A DNA stretch of 64,000 bases, taken from CBDCUC01 sp965222485 (GTDB lineage: Bacteria; Pseudomonadota; Alphaproteobacteria; Rhizobiales; Hyphomicrobiaceae). The stretch lies in contig CBDCUC010000040.1 in the NCBI GenBank assembly GCA_965222485.1, positions 124,001 through 188,000 of the forward strand. The letters run 5' to 3'. A model generated the notes under the pieces. The model did no database searches and was not told the DNA's origin. It saw nothing but the letters and a program-made list of their open reading frames with translations. Positions 8,015-16,640 of this stretch are shown here, piece by piece; position 1 is the first letter of the stretch; every line of letters starts with the position of its first letter. The position numbers were made by a program, and so were the translations under genes.

Positions 8015-8443
8015 ATGTTTTGGAAAACACTGGGCCGCATGATCCTCGTGCCAATCGCATTCCTGCTATCCGCTATCCTGAGTGTTTTCGTTCTGGCCAC
8101 GTTATCGCTGGAGCGCATCACGCAAGAGGTCTACCGGACAGGCGATGAGGCGGAAAAGATCTCGGCAATTGTCACATTCGCGCTGGACAGTTTTACGCTT
8201 GCCGCAGGCGCATCCATTATTCCGGCAATCGCCGCCGTAATCATCGGCGAGGTCGCACGCATAAGATCAGCCATTTATTACATCGTCGCAGGCGGTCTCG
8301 CACTTGCGGCAATCCCGTTAATGGCGAACTTCACAGCGACCGCCGATCAGGGCATGGCGAATATCATCCTGTGGCAGGTTTTTGCCGCGGCAGGCTTTGC
8401 AGGCGGCCTGCTTTACTGGTTGCTTGCTGGACGCACCGCTTGA
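8015..8443 (+). CDS. Small four-helix membrane protein (paralog of next gene)
   Basis: The protein has 142 residues and four predicted membrane segments, about residues 9-31, 60-80, 85-106 and 117-138. It has no known motif. The last segment, QVFAAAGFAGGLLYWLLAG, is nearly repeated in the protein encoded at 8585, so the two are paralogs. AGGAG lies about ten bases before the ATG. It follows rlmN by 40 bases and may share its transcript. I do not recognise a named family. Confidence 0.75.
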   Translation: MFWKTLGRMILVPIAFLLSAILSVFVLATLSLERITQEVYRTGDEAEKISAIVTFALDSFTLAAGASIIPAIAAVIIGEVARIRSAIYYIVAGGLALAAIPLMANFTATADQGMANIILWQVFAAAGFAGGLLYWLLAGRTA

Positions 8444-8584
8444 ATAAAAAGCATTCAACTCATCCAGTCCAAACAAAGGATTTTGGGGAAACCACCTGTT
8501 TTTCCAAGTCGCTTTGAACTAAAGAGCTGCATGCTACCGGTTGCAACAACACATACCGGCTCTGAAATTTAGGAGAGCACTTGA

Positions 8585-9070
8585 GTGTTCAGCACAGCGA
8601 TCAGAATTCTTCTGGCCTTCGCACTGGCATGCATCGCAGCCGGCTTTACGACTGTTGCTTTCGTCATGCCGCCAACCGACTTCATCGAGCTGTCCGGCAA
8701 CGCACTCACGAACAGTCTGTCGTCAGCTGGCCTACTCGCCTTGGCGGCTGCCACACATTTTGCAGTTTTCGCCTTCCCGTTGGCCTTGATTGCAGCGGTC
8801 TTTGGCGCGGCGCGAGGCCTTCGAAATCCCGTCTTCTACGTAAGCACCGGCATCGCCATCGCGGTGCTGGGATTTTTCGCGCAATCAGCCGTCGAGCAAT
8901 CCGGCCAGCCCACGATCGTCAACGAATACGCGCTTATGGCCTTTGTCGCCGCAGGATTTGTCGGCGGCCTGGTCTACTGGCTCATAGCTGTACCGGGCCC
9001 TACCGGCTCCGGCCACAAAACCTCATCGGGCCACCGAGACGCCGATAAGCAATCCGCCGAATCCGCCTGA
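8585..9070 (+). CDS. Small four-helix membrane protein (paralog of previous gene)
   Basis: The protein has 161 residues and four membrane segments (about residues 5-27, 46-70, 77-97 and 112-134), followed by a polar tail rich in Ser, Asp and His. The segment AFVAAGFVGGLVYWLIA matches the end of the protein at 8015, and the overall layout is the same, which points to tandem duplication and divergence. The start is GTG at 8585, with GGAG nine bases upstream; no ATG is available nearby. The function is unknown. A gap of 141 bases separates the paralogs. Confidence 0.75.
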   Translation: MFSTAIRILLAFALACIAAGFTTVAFVMPPTDFIELSGNALTNSLSSAGLLALAAATHFAVFAFPLALIAAVFGAARGLRNPVFYVSTGIAIAVLGFFAQSAVEQSGQPTIVNEYALMAFVAAGFVGGLVYWLIAVPGPTGSGHKTSSGHRDADKQSAESA

Positions 9071-9123
9071 TCCAGACCCGGGCCCGCTGCTCCGGTTTGG
9101 CGGCAATGCAGATGATTTCTTGC

Positions 9124-9132
9124 TGCACTGCA
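9124..9132. promoter_or_regulatory. TGCA-N-TGCA motif, possible PhaR site
   Basis: The palindrome TGCACTGCA lies within a TGC/GCA-rich stretch followed by six A residues, 148 bases before the gene at 9280. PhaR/AniA repressors of PHB granule genes in alphaproteobacteria are known to bind TGC...GCA-type sites. A close relative of this motif lies at a similar distance before the phasin gene. Assignment to PhaR is inference. Confidence 0.4.
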
Positions 9133-9279
9133 AAAAATGCGCTATCATGCTGGGAATTCCTACAGATTTCACCTTCGCGCAACGCAATTCCCGCCGGTCA
9201 TCATGCGGTCGGGGCACTTCAACGGAATCCGACCTGCAGCGCGTTTTGGCTTACTTTACAATAAGTTAGGGCCCACACC

Positions 9280-9993
9280 GTGATAGAATCGGCAACACAA
9301 GCAAAATTTTCCAAAAGCTGCGCAGATGCCGCACTCGGCTACACCATTGCCGGCTGCCGCTCGTATGCCATGTTCGCAGAAGCATCCGCCTCGCTCTGGC
9401 AGGAGGGCATCAAAGCAATGTCTGCTGCGCTCTCCGATGAGCCCGCAAAGCCGAAATCCTGGTACCGCGAACCTCCACGCGAGATGACGTCTTCTGCCGC
9501 TGAGTTTAATCCTTTTCTGCCTGCCACCTGGCCGATGATGAGCATGTTCGCGCAGCCGCTGGACAACAATCCTTGGACCGCTTGGATGAGCGCCTTCCAA
9601 CAACCGGCACCTGCGATGGCGCCCTTATTCCCCATGCCATCAGCATTCTTCCCAACCCCAACAGCACCCTTCAATTTCATGCAGCCGACGACTGATCCCG
9701 TCAGGCTGATAAATGCCTGGTGGGGCATGTTCCCGCTGCAAGGGCCCACGACCGCCTGGCCCATGGCCTATTCGATGATGACCTACGGCATGCCAAAAGA
9801 CATCGCCTGGCCGGCGGCAACAGCAAACGCTGCAGCTATCGAAGCAGCGCAAACTGCCGCAGAGACGATGGAAAAGAACCTGTCGACCTACCGCTCCAGC
9901 GGCGGTCACGCGGTCGCACAGGTCGTAACGGCAGGGCCTGCCGTGCTCGCCATGATGATGGCGCCGTTTTCCGAGCACCTCAACAGATTCTGA
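9280..9993 (+). CDS. Pro/Met/Phe-rich protein, possibly PHB granule-associated
   Basis: The protein has 237 residues and matches no family I can name. The first 50 residues are helical (ALGYTIAGCRSYAMFAEASASLWQEG). The centre is rich in Pro, Met, Phe and Trp with no charged clusters (residues 75-160), and the last 70 residues are Ala-rich helix (AAATANAAAIEAAQTAAETMEKN) ending in a hydrophobic stretch. Amphipathic Ala-rich helices and low charge resemble phasins and other polyester granule proteins. A TGCA-N-TGCA site upstream, as at the phasin gene, supports that weakly. The start is GTG at 9280 with a poor ribosome site, so the true start may be downstream. Confidence 0.6.
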   Translation: MIESATQAKFSKSCADAALGYTIAGCRSYAMFAEASASLWQEGIKAMSAALSDEPAKPKSWYREPPREMTSSAAEFNPFLPATWPMMSMFAQPLDNNPWTAWMSAFQQPAPAMAPLFPMPSAFFPTPTAPFNFMQPTTDPVRLINAWWGMFPLQGPTTAWPMAYSMMTYGMPKDIAWPAATANAAAIEAAQTAAETMEKNLSTYRSSGGHAVAQVVTAGPAVLAMMMAPFSEHLNRF

Positions 9994-10439
9994 TCAGAGC
10001 CACTCTGTTGCCCGCGCAATGGCCTGGCCCAACTCAATATGCCATCATGAAAAACTGACCCTGCACGCTTGTTGCAGGTAACGCGCAGTTGCGTCCTTCG
10101 TCCACGCTCAAACAAACTAGTAAAACGCGACTGCCGAATACTGCGACACCTGCCTCACCATCGTTCCACTCTCAGGCGCGAGGCGACGGGTGGCTGTCTT
10201 TTTGCAACAAGCTGGGCAGATTGGTGGCACCTTCACACAAATCCAAGCACCGAGAAGAATTTCGACATTGAACCGCTGCGGTCCCCGGCAAACAGGACGC
10301 ATCAAGAATAGGCGCGCCGGCATGATGGGCTTTATTTTGCATGTTGTGAAACTTTGGCCCATGCTTCGCCATCATGCATCGAGGCACACGTGATCTCCGC
10401 AAGCAGTAGCGAACAAACAAAAATTTCTGGGAGGCAGTA
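9994..10439. other. 446-base gap without a convincing gene
   Basis: Several short open frames cross this region on both strands, but none has regular codon use or a recognisable product. One inverted repeat is clear: CCTGCA-N7-TGCAGG at 10060-10078, which could be an operator or the base of a weak terminator after the 9280 gene. The promoter of the hydrolase gene at 10440 should lie near the right end. Confidence 0.5.
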
Positions 10440-11342
10440 ATGCGCAGGGACGTCGAATTCAAGACAGATGACGGGACAGCCATCCTCAGAGGCTGGCATT
10501 ACACGCCCGACGTCGGAAGCGGCCCATGGCCAACAATCGTTATGGCCCATGGCTTCTCGGCCGTGAAGGAAATGTATCTCGACAAATTTGCCGAAGTATT
10601 TGCCGCCGCTGGAATGGCCGCAGTGGTCTACGATCACCGCAATTTTGGACACAGCACTGGCGAGCCTAGATTAGATATCGATCCTTGGCAGCAGATCAGC
10701 GGCTATCGCGATGCAATATCATTTGCCCAGAGTCTGAACGAAACCGATGCGGACCGAATCGGCGTTTGGGGATCGAGCTACAGCGGAGCCCATGCATTGG
10801 TGTTGGGTGCCATCGACAGACGCATCAAGTGTGTCGTGTCTCAGGTCCCCTTGATCAGCGGCCACCGAAATGCACGCCGCCTCATCCGGGCTGACGTCAT
10901 TGCTGCGGTAGATCAAATGTGCGCGGAAGACCGGCGCAAACGCTATGCCGGCGAAGCGCCAGCCATGATGCCGGTGGTAAGTGAAGATCCTGCGGGCCCT
11001 GCAGCCCTGCCAACGCCGGATTCGTGGAAATGGTTCACAGAGACGGGCAATACCCGCGCGCCCTCATGGCGCAACGAAGTCACCTTGCGCTCCGTCGAAT
11101 TGTTCATGGCTTACGAGCCGGGCGCCTATATTGAATTCATAAGCCCGACGCCGATGCTGCTCGTCGTGGCCCTGGGTGACCACCTAACGGTCGCCGACGA
11201 AGCTCTTGCCGCCTACGAGCGCGCGCGCCATCCCAAGAAGTTGGTAACCCTCAACGGTGGGCATTTCGACGCTTATATCGCTGACTTCGAGACCGCAAGT
11301 TCCGAGGCCCGTGACTGGTTTGCACAGCATCTGAAGGCCTAA
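10440..11342 (+). CDS. Alpha/beta hydrolase
   Basis: The 300-residue protein has the alpha/beta hydrolase fold: VMAHGFSAVKEMYLDKFAE gives the oxyanion-hole HG, VVYDHRNFGHS follows, and GVWGSSYSGAHAL holds the nucleophile Ser in G-x-S-x-S-G. A late GGHFDAY supplies the likely catalytic His. The layout matches the DUF1100/YcjY or dienelactone-hydrolase-like group with an inserted helical lid (about residues 140-215). GGGAGG sits just before the ATG. The natural substrate cannot be told from sequence; an esterase or peptidase-like role is typical. Confidence 0.9.
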   Translation: MRRDVEFKTDDGTAILRGWHYTPDVGSGPWPTIVMAHGFSAVKEMYLDKFAEVFAAAGMAAVVYDHRNFGHSTGEPRLDIDPWQQISGYRDAISFAQSLNETDADRIGVWGSSYSGAHALVLGAIDRRIKCVVSQVPLISGHRNARRLIRADVIAAVDQMCAEDRRKRYAGEAPAMMPVVSEDPAGPAALPTPDSWKWFTETGNTRAPSWRNEVTLRSVELFMAYEPGAYIEFISPTPMLLVVALGDHLTVADEALAAYERARHPKKLVTLNGGHFDAYIADFETASSEARDWFAQHLKA

Positions 11343-11409
11343 GCCAGGTCTGGCATAGCCCGGTACGGACGAAGCAACCCGGACCGGGCGGCCCAGCTGC
11401 AAGGCGCCC

Positions 11410-11577
11410 CTATTCCATCAAACTATCCAACTGTATGATCTTGCCGGCTTGGACACAGGCAAGTCCGCTGCGGCCCGTTTTGGCAAAATCCTCAAGGGTT
11501 ATCCACCGCACGGCGCATGCGTCGGCGCGACGCTTGTCGCGGCGGCCGCTTTTCTTATAGTGCGGCGTCCATTTCAT
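11410..11577 (-). CDS. Candidate 55-residue basic protein upstream of argG
   Basis: A minus-strand frame from ATG 11577 encodes MKWTPHYKKSGRRDKRRADA, then a CAVRWITLEDFAKTGRSG segment and a QLDSLME ending. Third codon positions are mostly G or C with repeated use of GCC, GGC and CGC, which looks like real coding. The frame stays open far upstream, antisense to argG, but that extension has no support. It would be divergent from argG, with 69 bases between start codons. There is no clear Shine-Dalgarno. A nucleic-acid-binding role would fit the basic N-terminus but is a guess. Confidence 0.35.
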   Translation of the reverse strand: MKWTPHYKKSGRRDKRRADACAVRWITLEDFAKTGRSGLACVQAGKIIQLDSLME

Positions 11578-11646
11578 TCCGACATCACGAACCCACCAGC
11601 GATGCAGCGTTGCACACGCCCGGCACCACACCTCAAGGATAAGCGA

Positions 11647-12900
11647 ATGACCTCCGACGCCACGACGCGCGAACGCACAAAGCCCAAAAAAGTCGTCCTC
11701 GCCTATTCGGGCGGTCTCGATACATCCATCATCCTCAAGTGGCTGCAAGAGGCCTATGGCTGTGAGGTCATTACGTTCACCGCTGACCTTGGACAGGGCG
11801 AGGAATTGGCACCTGCGCGTGAAAAGGCGCTCAAACTCGGCATCAGGGAAGAGAATATTTTCATTGAAGACCTGCGCGAGGAATTCGTGCGCGACTACGT
11901 CTTCCCCATGTTCCGCGCCAATGCGCTTTACGAAGGCGTCTACCTTCTCGGCACGTCGATTGCCAGACCACTTATCGCAAAGCGTCAAATTGAAATTGCC
12001 CGCGCAATGGGCGCCGACGCCGTCTGCCACGGCGCCACGGGAAAAGGCAACGACCAGGTCCGTTTCGAACTTGGCTATTATGCTCTCGAACCAGGTATTC
12101 GGATTGTTGCACCCTGGCGCGAATGGGAGTTCAAGGGCCGAGAAGCACTACTTGAATTCGCCCGCAACCATCAGATTCCGGTCGCCAAGGACAAGGAAGG
12201 CGAGGCGCCGTTTTCTGTCGACGCCAACCTCTTGCACTCGTCATCTGAAGGAAAAGTCTTGGAAGACCCGGATGTGGCGCCACCCGAACTTGTCTACCAG
12301 CGCACCATCAGCCCTGAAGCCGCGCCTGACACACCAACAGTTATCAAGATTGGTTTTGAAAAGGGTGATCCGGTATCGCTGGACGGCAAGGCACTCAGCC
12401 CCGCCGAAATGCTGACCGCGCTCAACAAGCTCGGTCATGACAACGGTATTGGCAGAGTGGACCTCGTCGAAAACCGCTTTATTGGCATGAAGTCACGCGG
12501 CGTCTATGAAACACCTGGCGGCACGATCCTGTTGGACGCCCACCGCGCGATGGAGTCATTAACGCTCGACCGCGGCGCCATGCATCTCAAGGACGAGCTG
12601 ATGCCCCGTTACGCAGAGCTCGTCTACAACGGGTTCTGGTTCGCGCCGGAACGGGAGATGTTGCAGGCCGCCGTCGACAAGTCCCAGGAGCGCGTCAACG
12701 GTGATGTGACATTGAAGCTCTACAAGGGCAATGTCATCGTCGAAGGTCGTGCAAGCTCCAACTCACTCTATGATCCCACACTTGTCACCTTCGAGGACGA
12801 TGAAGGCGCTTACGATCAGCAAGACGCTGAAGGCTTCATCAAGCTCAATGCGTTGCGCTTGCGCACGCTGGAAATGCGGAACCGTGCGGGCAAGAATTAA
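11647..12900 (+). CDS. argG: ArgG, argininosuccinate synthase
   Basis: It joins citrulline and aspartate with ATP to make argininosuccinate in arginine synthesis. The ATG at 11647 gives 417 residues and has AAGGATAAG upstream; the frame is open 66 codons further but without family similarity. The N-terminal ATP pyrophosphatase loop AYSGGLDTS is present, as are CHGATGKGNDQVRFE for citrulline and aspartate binding and the long C-terminal helix after VEGRASSNSLYD. The gene appears to stand alone: the preceding gene ends 304 bases earlier and the next starts 119 bases later. Confidence 0.97.
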   Translation: MTSDATTRERTKPKKVVLAYSGGLDTSIILKWLQEAYGCEVITFTADLGQGEELAPAREKALKLGIREENIFIEDLREEFVRDYVFPMFRANALYEGVYLLGTSIARPLIAKRQIEIARAMGADAVCHGATGKGNDQVRFELGYYALEPGIRIVAPWREWEFKGREALLEFARNHQIPVAKDKEGEAPFSVDANLLHSSSEGKVLEDPDVAPPELVYQRTISPEAAPDTPTVIKIGFEKGDPVSLDGKALSPAEMLTALNKLGHDNGIGRVDLVENRFIGMKSRGVYETPGGTILLDAHRAMESLTLDRGAMHLKDELMPRYAELVYNGFWFAPEREMLQAAVDKSQERVNGDVTLKLYKGNVIVEGRASSNSLYDPTLVTFEDDEGAYDQQDAEGFIKLNALRLRTLEMRNRAGKN

Positions 12901-13019
12901 AAGAGCCGCAGCACCGCAGGCGTCAAAAATCCGCCGTGAACGATAGGCTATAGGGCCGGGGGCACAATTCGGCAGATGACGAACTGCCGGCGGATGTAGC
13001 GCGTCGAGGGAGCCAGGCG

Positions 13020-13811
13020 ATGACAAGAACGAGCATGAACCGCACATTGCGCACGACCTACGTGGTACTGGCGGCGGTTCTCATCATCTCGGTTTTGGCG
13101 CGGCTTGCTAACCACATACCCGGTCTTGCGGGAACATCCTACGCCGGTCTGGCGCTCGCCATCTATGACTACATGAAAGACATGGCGTTAATCTTCGTCA
13201 CCGTCGTCGCCGCCTACCTGGCCAACGTCTTTCAGAAACGATCCAACTTCGTTCACAGCCTGGAGACGGAATGGCGCAACATCGTTAAAACGAAGTCGGC
13301 GCTATTTGCCTACTGTGAAAAACAAAACCCCACACACGACGATTATCTGGCGGCCTTTTGCAGAATTTCCGAAACCATCGACAACATGCGCATCGTCTAC
13401 CAAAACGTCGGCGAGACCGACAATCTTATCGGCCTCTACCCCTATGCGCCTTTGCACGACATGCGACGCGTCCTCCAGTGGATCGATCCTAAGGACAGGC
13501 CGCATATTAGTGCCGAAGAGCGCAAGCTTGCCCGCGACGCCATCCTTCAATCATTCTATGCGTTGCGTGAAAACTTCTTAGAAGAACTCGATATGGAGCA
13601 ACCGCGCCACCCGCTGCTCATTTCCGGAGGGCGGCGCCTTAAAACACCGGGCGCGACGTCCTCAGCCCGCTCAACCCAACACGCACAGGCAAACACCCAA
13701 TCAAAGACGTCATCGAGCCGTCCTGATATCGATGAATTATTGCAGCATCTGTACGGAGCAGAAAACAACGCCGGCGCCGCAACAATGATGTCACGCGCTC
13801 ATACGCGATGA
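13020..13811 (+). CDS. Membrane-anchored protein of unknown function
   Basis: The protein has 263 residues. Two membrane segments lie near the N-terminus (about residues 12-32 and 52-72, the second LIFVTVVAAYLANVFQ). A cytoplasmic helical region follows (80-195), with conserved-looking tracts such as HSLETEWRNIVKTKSALFAY and NMRIVYQNVGETDNLIGLYPY. The last 70 residues are Ser/Thr/Gln-rich and probably disordered. I do not recognise a family. Its last 21 bases overlap the 3' end of the convergent J-domain gene. Confidence 0.7.
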   Translation: MTRTSMNRTLRTTYVVLAAVLIISVLARLANHIPGLAGTSYAGLALAIYDYMKDMALIFVTVVAAYLANVFQKRSNFVHSLETEWRNIVKTKSALFAYCEKQNPTHDDYLAAFCRISETIDNMRIVYQNVGETDNLIGLYPYAPLHDMRRVLQWIDPKDRPHISAEERKLARDAILQSFYALRENFLEELDMEQPRHPLLISGGRRLKTPGATSSARSTQHAQANTQSKTSSSRPDIDELLQHLYGAENNAGAATMMSRAHTR

Positions 13812-14321
13812 ATATACCGGCGTGGATTGCTGCGCTTTCTTGTTCTGTCCCGCCTTGTGCGGCTCTTCCAACGCTGAAAATGCGACGGTGAGCCGGCGCA
13901 CCATGGCCGAGAAATATTCGCTAATCTCTGCGGGTAGTTCGACGTTGGCATAACGGTCAGGATGATAGAGCTTGACCTTGGCCCGATAAGCGTCGCGCAC
14001 GTCATCCCAGCTGGCCCCTTTTTCCAGCCCCAATGTCGCATAGGGATCAAATGCGTTACCGCGGCTTCCATTTTGCAGCGCCGCGGCCGGCACGGACATC
14101 TGCCTAACGGAACGGATCGTCGACTTTGCCAAATAGTATGGCACCCCGTTGAACGGCTCAAACTGCACAAAACCGGCAGCGTCGTTCAGCAAGTGAAACA
14201 CTGACTTCGACTGCGGCACCACAAGCGAACCCTTGAGTGTCTCACCATCTGCCTCTAATTCGACCGGCACCAGCACCATGTGCTCGGAAGCGGCGTTCGC
14301 GACCTTGTTTCGTTCGAACAT
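13791..14321 (-). CDS. J-domain (DnaJ-type) co-chaperone
   Basis: The protein has 176 residues. The N-terminal 80 residues look like a small beta domain (VPVELEADGETLKGSLVVPQ and QFEPFNGVPYYLAKSTI) that I cannot name. The J-domain spans about 92-155: DPYATLGLEKGASWDDVRDA, then the diagnostic His-Pro-Asp at 120-122 in KLYHPDRY. It lacks the Gly/Phe and zinc regions of DnaJ itself, so it is a specialised class III J-protein that should stimulate a DnaK ATPase. It is divergent from typA. The unusual order, beta domain before J-domain, suggests a client-binding front end. Confidence 0.85.
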   Translation of the reverse strand: MFERNKVANAASEHMVLVPVELEADGETLKGSLVVPQSKSVFHLLNDAAGFVQFEPFNGVPYYLAKSTIRSVRQMSVPAAALQNGSRGNAFDPYATLGLEKGASWDDVRDAYRAKVKLYHPDRYANVELPAEISEYFSAMVRRLTVAFSALEEPHKAGQNKKAQQSTPVYSSRMSA

Positions 14322-14526
14322 TGGACAATGACCTTAGCTAAAGTGTTAGAAACTGGGACAATTGCTGACCTTTCCTTAGAACTACGCAAACTTCGTGCAA
14401 CTCTGCCCGCTGTTCGCCAGTTGTGACCCAGACCGACCGCGTCGACGCGATGCACAGGTCTTGGCGGCGGGATCTATTGAGCCGCTGGCGGTCATGGCGG
14501 CGATGTGCTAGTTGGCCGACAGATAT

Positions 14527-14535
14527 TGCAGTGCA
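14527..14535. promoter_or_regulatory. TGCA-N-TGCA motif upstream of typA
   Basis: TGCAGTGCA is the core of the perfect palindrome TTGCA-G-TGCAA (14526-14536), 31 bases before the typA ATG. It resembles the sites before the phasin gene and the 9280 gene. Its position suggests overlap with the typA promoter or 5' leader. The binding factor is unknown. Confidence 0.35.
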
Positions 14536-14566
14536 ACAGCGCCTGCCGAAAATTGGACCCCCTTAA

Positions 14567-16399
14567 ATGGAAATGAGAAACATCGCCATCATCGCGCACG
14601 TCGACCATGGCAAAACCACACTCGTCGACGAGCTACTTAAACAATCTGGCGTCTACCGGGAAAATGAGCGCATTACCGAGCGCGTCATGGACTCCAACGA
14701 CCTGGAGCGCGAACGTGGCATCACGATTCTCGCTAAGTGCACGTCTGTCGTTTGGAACGGCACCCGCATCAATATTGTTGACACGCCTGGCCACGCCGAC
14801 TTCGGCGGCGAGGTTGAACGCATCTTGAACATGGTGGATGGCGTCATCGTTCTTGTCGACGCATCCGAAGGGCCGCTACCACAGACAAAGTTCGTCGTGT
14901 CAAAAGCACTCAAGCGCGGCCTTCGCCCGATCGTCGCTATCAACAAAATCGACCGTCCTGACGAACGTCACGTCGAAGTCTTGAACGAAATCTTCGACCT
15001 GTTCGCCAATCTCGACGCAACCGACGAGCAGCTGGATTTCCCGGTACTGTACGGGTCGGGACGCAGCGGTTGGATGGCAACGGATCCGGAAGGTCCGCAA
15101 GACGATCTTTCATCGCTATTTAAGCTCGTCATCGACCATGTGCCCGCACCCACGGTACACGAGGGTCCAGCGCGTATGCTGGCAACAACCCTGGAGGCCG
15201 ACCCTTTTCTCGGCCGCCTGCTCACTGGTCGCATCACTTCCGGCGCGTTGAAGCCCAACCAGACGCTCAAGGCGCTCCGGCACGATGGATCGGTCGTAGA
15301 AACTTTTCGTATCAGCAAGGTCTTGGCATTCCGCGGGTTGGAACGCACGGCAATTGACGTGGGAGAAGCTGGCGATATCGTCGCCGTAGCTGGCATGAGT
15401 GAAGCCACCGTTGCCGACACCTTATGCGATCCCACAGTTGATGAACCGCTTCACGCCCAACCGGTCGATCCGCCGACCTTGTCGATGGTGTTTCGCATTA
15501 ACGACGGCCCCCTGGCCGGTCAGGAAGGCGACAAGGTGCAAAGCCGGGTCATTCGCGAGCGCCTGCTAAAGGAAGCAGAACGCAACATCGCTATTCGAGT
15601 GACCGACACCGATGATAAGGACAGTTTCAATGTCGCCGGGCGCGGCGAACTGCAATTGGCAATTCTGATTGAGAACATGCGCCGCGAAGGCTTTGAGCTA
15701 ACCGTATCGCGCCCCCAGGTTGTCTTTCGCACAGACGACAACACCGGCCAGCGTCTAGAACCCATCGAAGAAGTGATCATCGATGTCGATGAGGACTACT
15801 CCGGCGTTGTGGTGCAAAAACTCTCCGAACGCAAAGGCGACCTCATCGAGATGCGCCCCTCCGGCGGAGGCCGCCAGCGCTTGGTGCTGCATGTCCCGAC
15901 CCGCGGCCTTCTTGGTTACCAATCCGAGATGCTTTCCGACACACGCGGCACTGCCGTCATGAACCGGCTGTTTCACGAATACGCACCACACAAGGGTCCG
16001 ATTCCGACGCGCCGCACCGGCGTCCTCATTGCCAACAGCCCAGGCGAAGCTGCCGGCTATGCCCTGTTCAATCTGGAAGACCGCGGACCGCTGATGATCG
16101 GCCCGCAAACCCGTGTCTACACCGGCATGATTGTTGGCGAGCATTCGCGCGAGAATGATCTTGAGGTAAATGTCATCAAAGGCAAAAAGCTAACCAACGT
16201 ACGTGCATCGGGCAAAGACGAGAACATCCAATTGACGCCGCCGATGCGGCTCTCGCTCGAAAAGGCCATGTCCTACATCTCCGATGATGAACTCGTCGAA
16301 GTCACACCCACCTCGATCCGACTGCGCAAACGCTGGCTCGACCCGAACGACCGCAAACGGCAGGAGCGTAAGCGCGAAGCGGAGGCGGGTGCCGCCTAA
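14567..16399 (+). CDS. typA: TypA/BipA ribosome-associated GTPase
   Basis: This is a translation-factor GTPase related to EF-G that binds ribosomes under stress and helps large-subunit assembly. The 610-residue length is normal. G1 is AHVDHGKTTL (10-19), the switch I region ERERGIT follows, G3 is VDTPGHADF and G4 is AINKIDRP. Domains II, III and V are recognisable (GRITSGALKPNQ; GRGELQLAILIENMRREG), as is the TypA-specific C-terminal domain with NVRASGKDENIQL. Two in-frame ATGs (14567 and 14573) are possible. A basic tail ends the protein. Confidence 0.97.
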   Translation: MEMRNIAIIAHVDHGKTTLVDELLKQSGVYRENERITERVMDSNDLERERGITILAKCTSVVWNGTRINIVDTPGHADFGGEVERILNMVDGVIVLVDASEGPLPQTKFVVSKALKRGLRPIVAINKIDRPDERHVEVLNEIFDLFANLDATDEQLDFPVLYGSGRSGWMATDPEGPQDDLSSLFKLVIDHVPAPTVHEGPARMLATTLEADPFLGRLLTGRITSGALKPNQTLKALRHDGSVVETFRISKVLAFRGLERTAIDVGEAGDIVAVAGMSEATVADTLCDPTVDEPLHAQPVDPPTLSMVFRINDGPLAGQEGDKVQSRVIRERLLKEAERNIAIRVTDTDDKDSFNVAGRGELQLAILIENMRREGFELTVSRPQVVFRTDDNTGQRLEPIEEVIIDVDEDYSGVVVQKLSERKGDLIEMRPSGGGRQRLVLHVPTRGLLGYQSEMLSDTRGTAVMNRLFHEYAPHKGPIPTRRTGVLIANSPGEAAGYALFNLEDRGPLMIGPQTRVYTGMIVGEHSRENDLEVNVIKGKKLTNVRASGKDENIQLTPPMRLSLEKAMSYISDDELVEVTPTSIRLRKRWLDPNDRKRQERKREAEAGAA

Positions 16400-16640
16400 C
16401 CGGCCTCAAAGCGCGGCGAAAAGGCACACGAAAACGTCCCGAATACATTGTGACCAGGGGTTGCCGCAGCAGCACGAGCTGCCCACATTTAAGTTCGACG
16501 CACGCGTACTCGTGTGCTCGTTCTTCTACTTGTGATCGCTGCTGCCAGCAGGCGGCACATATCGGGAATTTCGCCCATTTACAGGTCTAACCATTCATGC
16601 AGCAGTGCTTCGGCACTATAACAACATTGGAGATTTGATC

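Noticed and set aside
10069..10362. Short open frames on both strands before the hydrolase gene
   Set aside because: Neither has coding-like codon use, a ribosome site or a recognisable product.
11449..11646. N-terminal extension of argG
   Set aside because: The added 66 residues are absent from the family and the ATG at 11647 has a good ribosome site.
11578..12030. Long minus-strand extension antisense to argG
   Set aside because: It overlaps conserved argG codons throughout and shows no family resemblance; an open frame opposite a GC-rich gene is expected.
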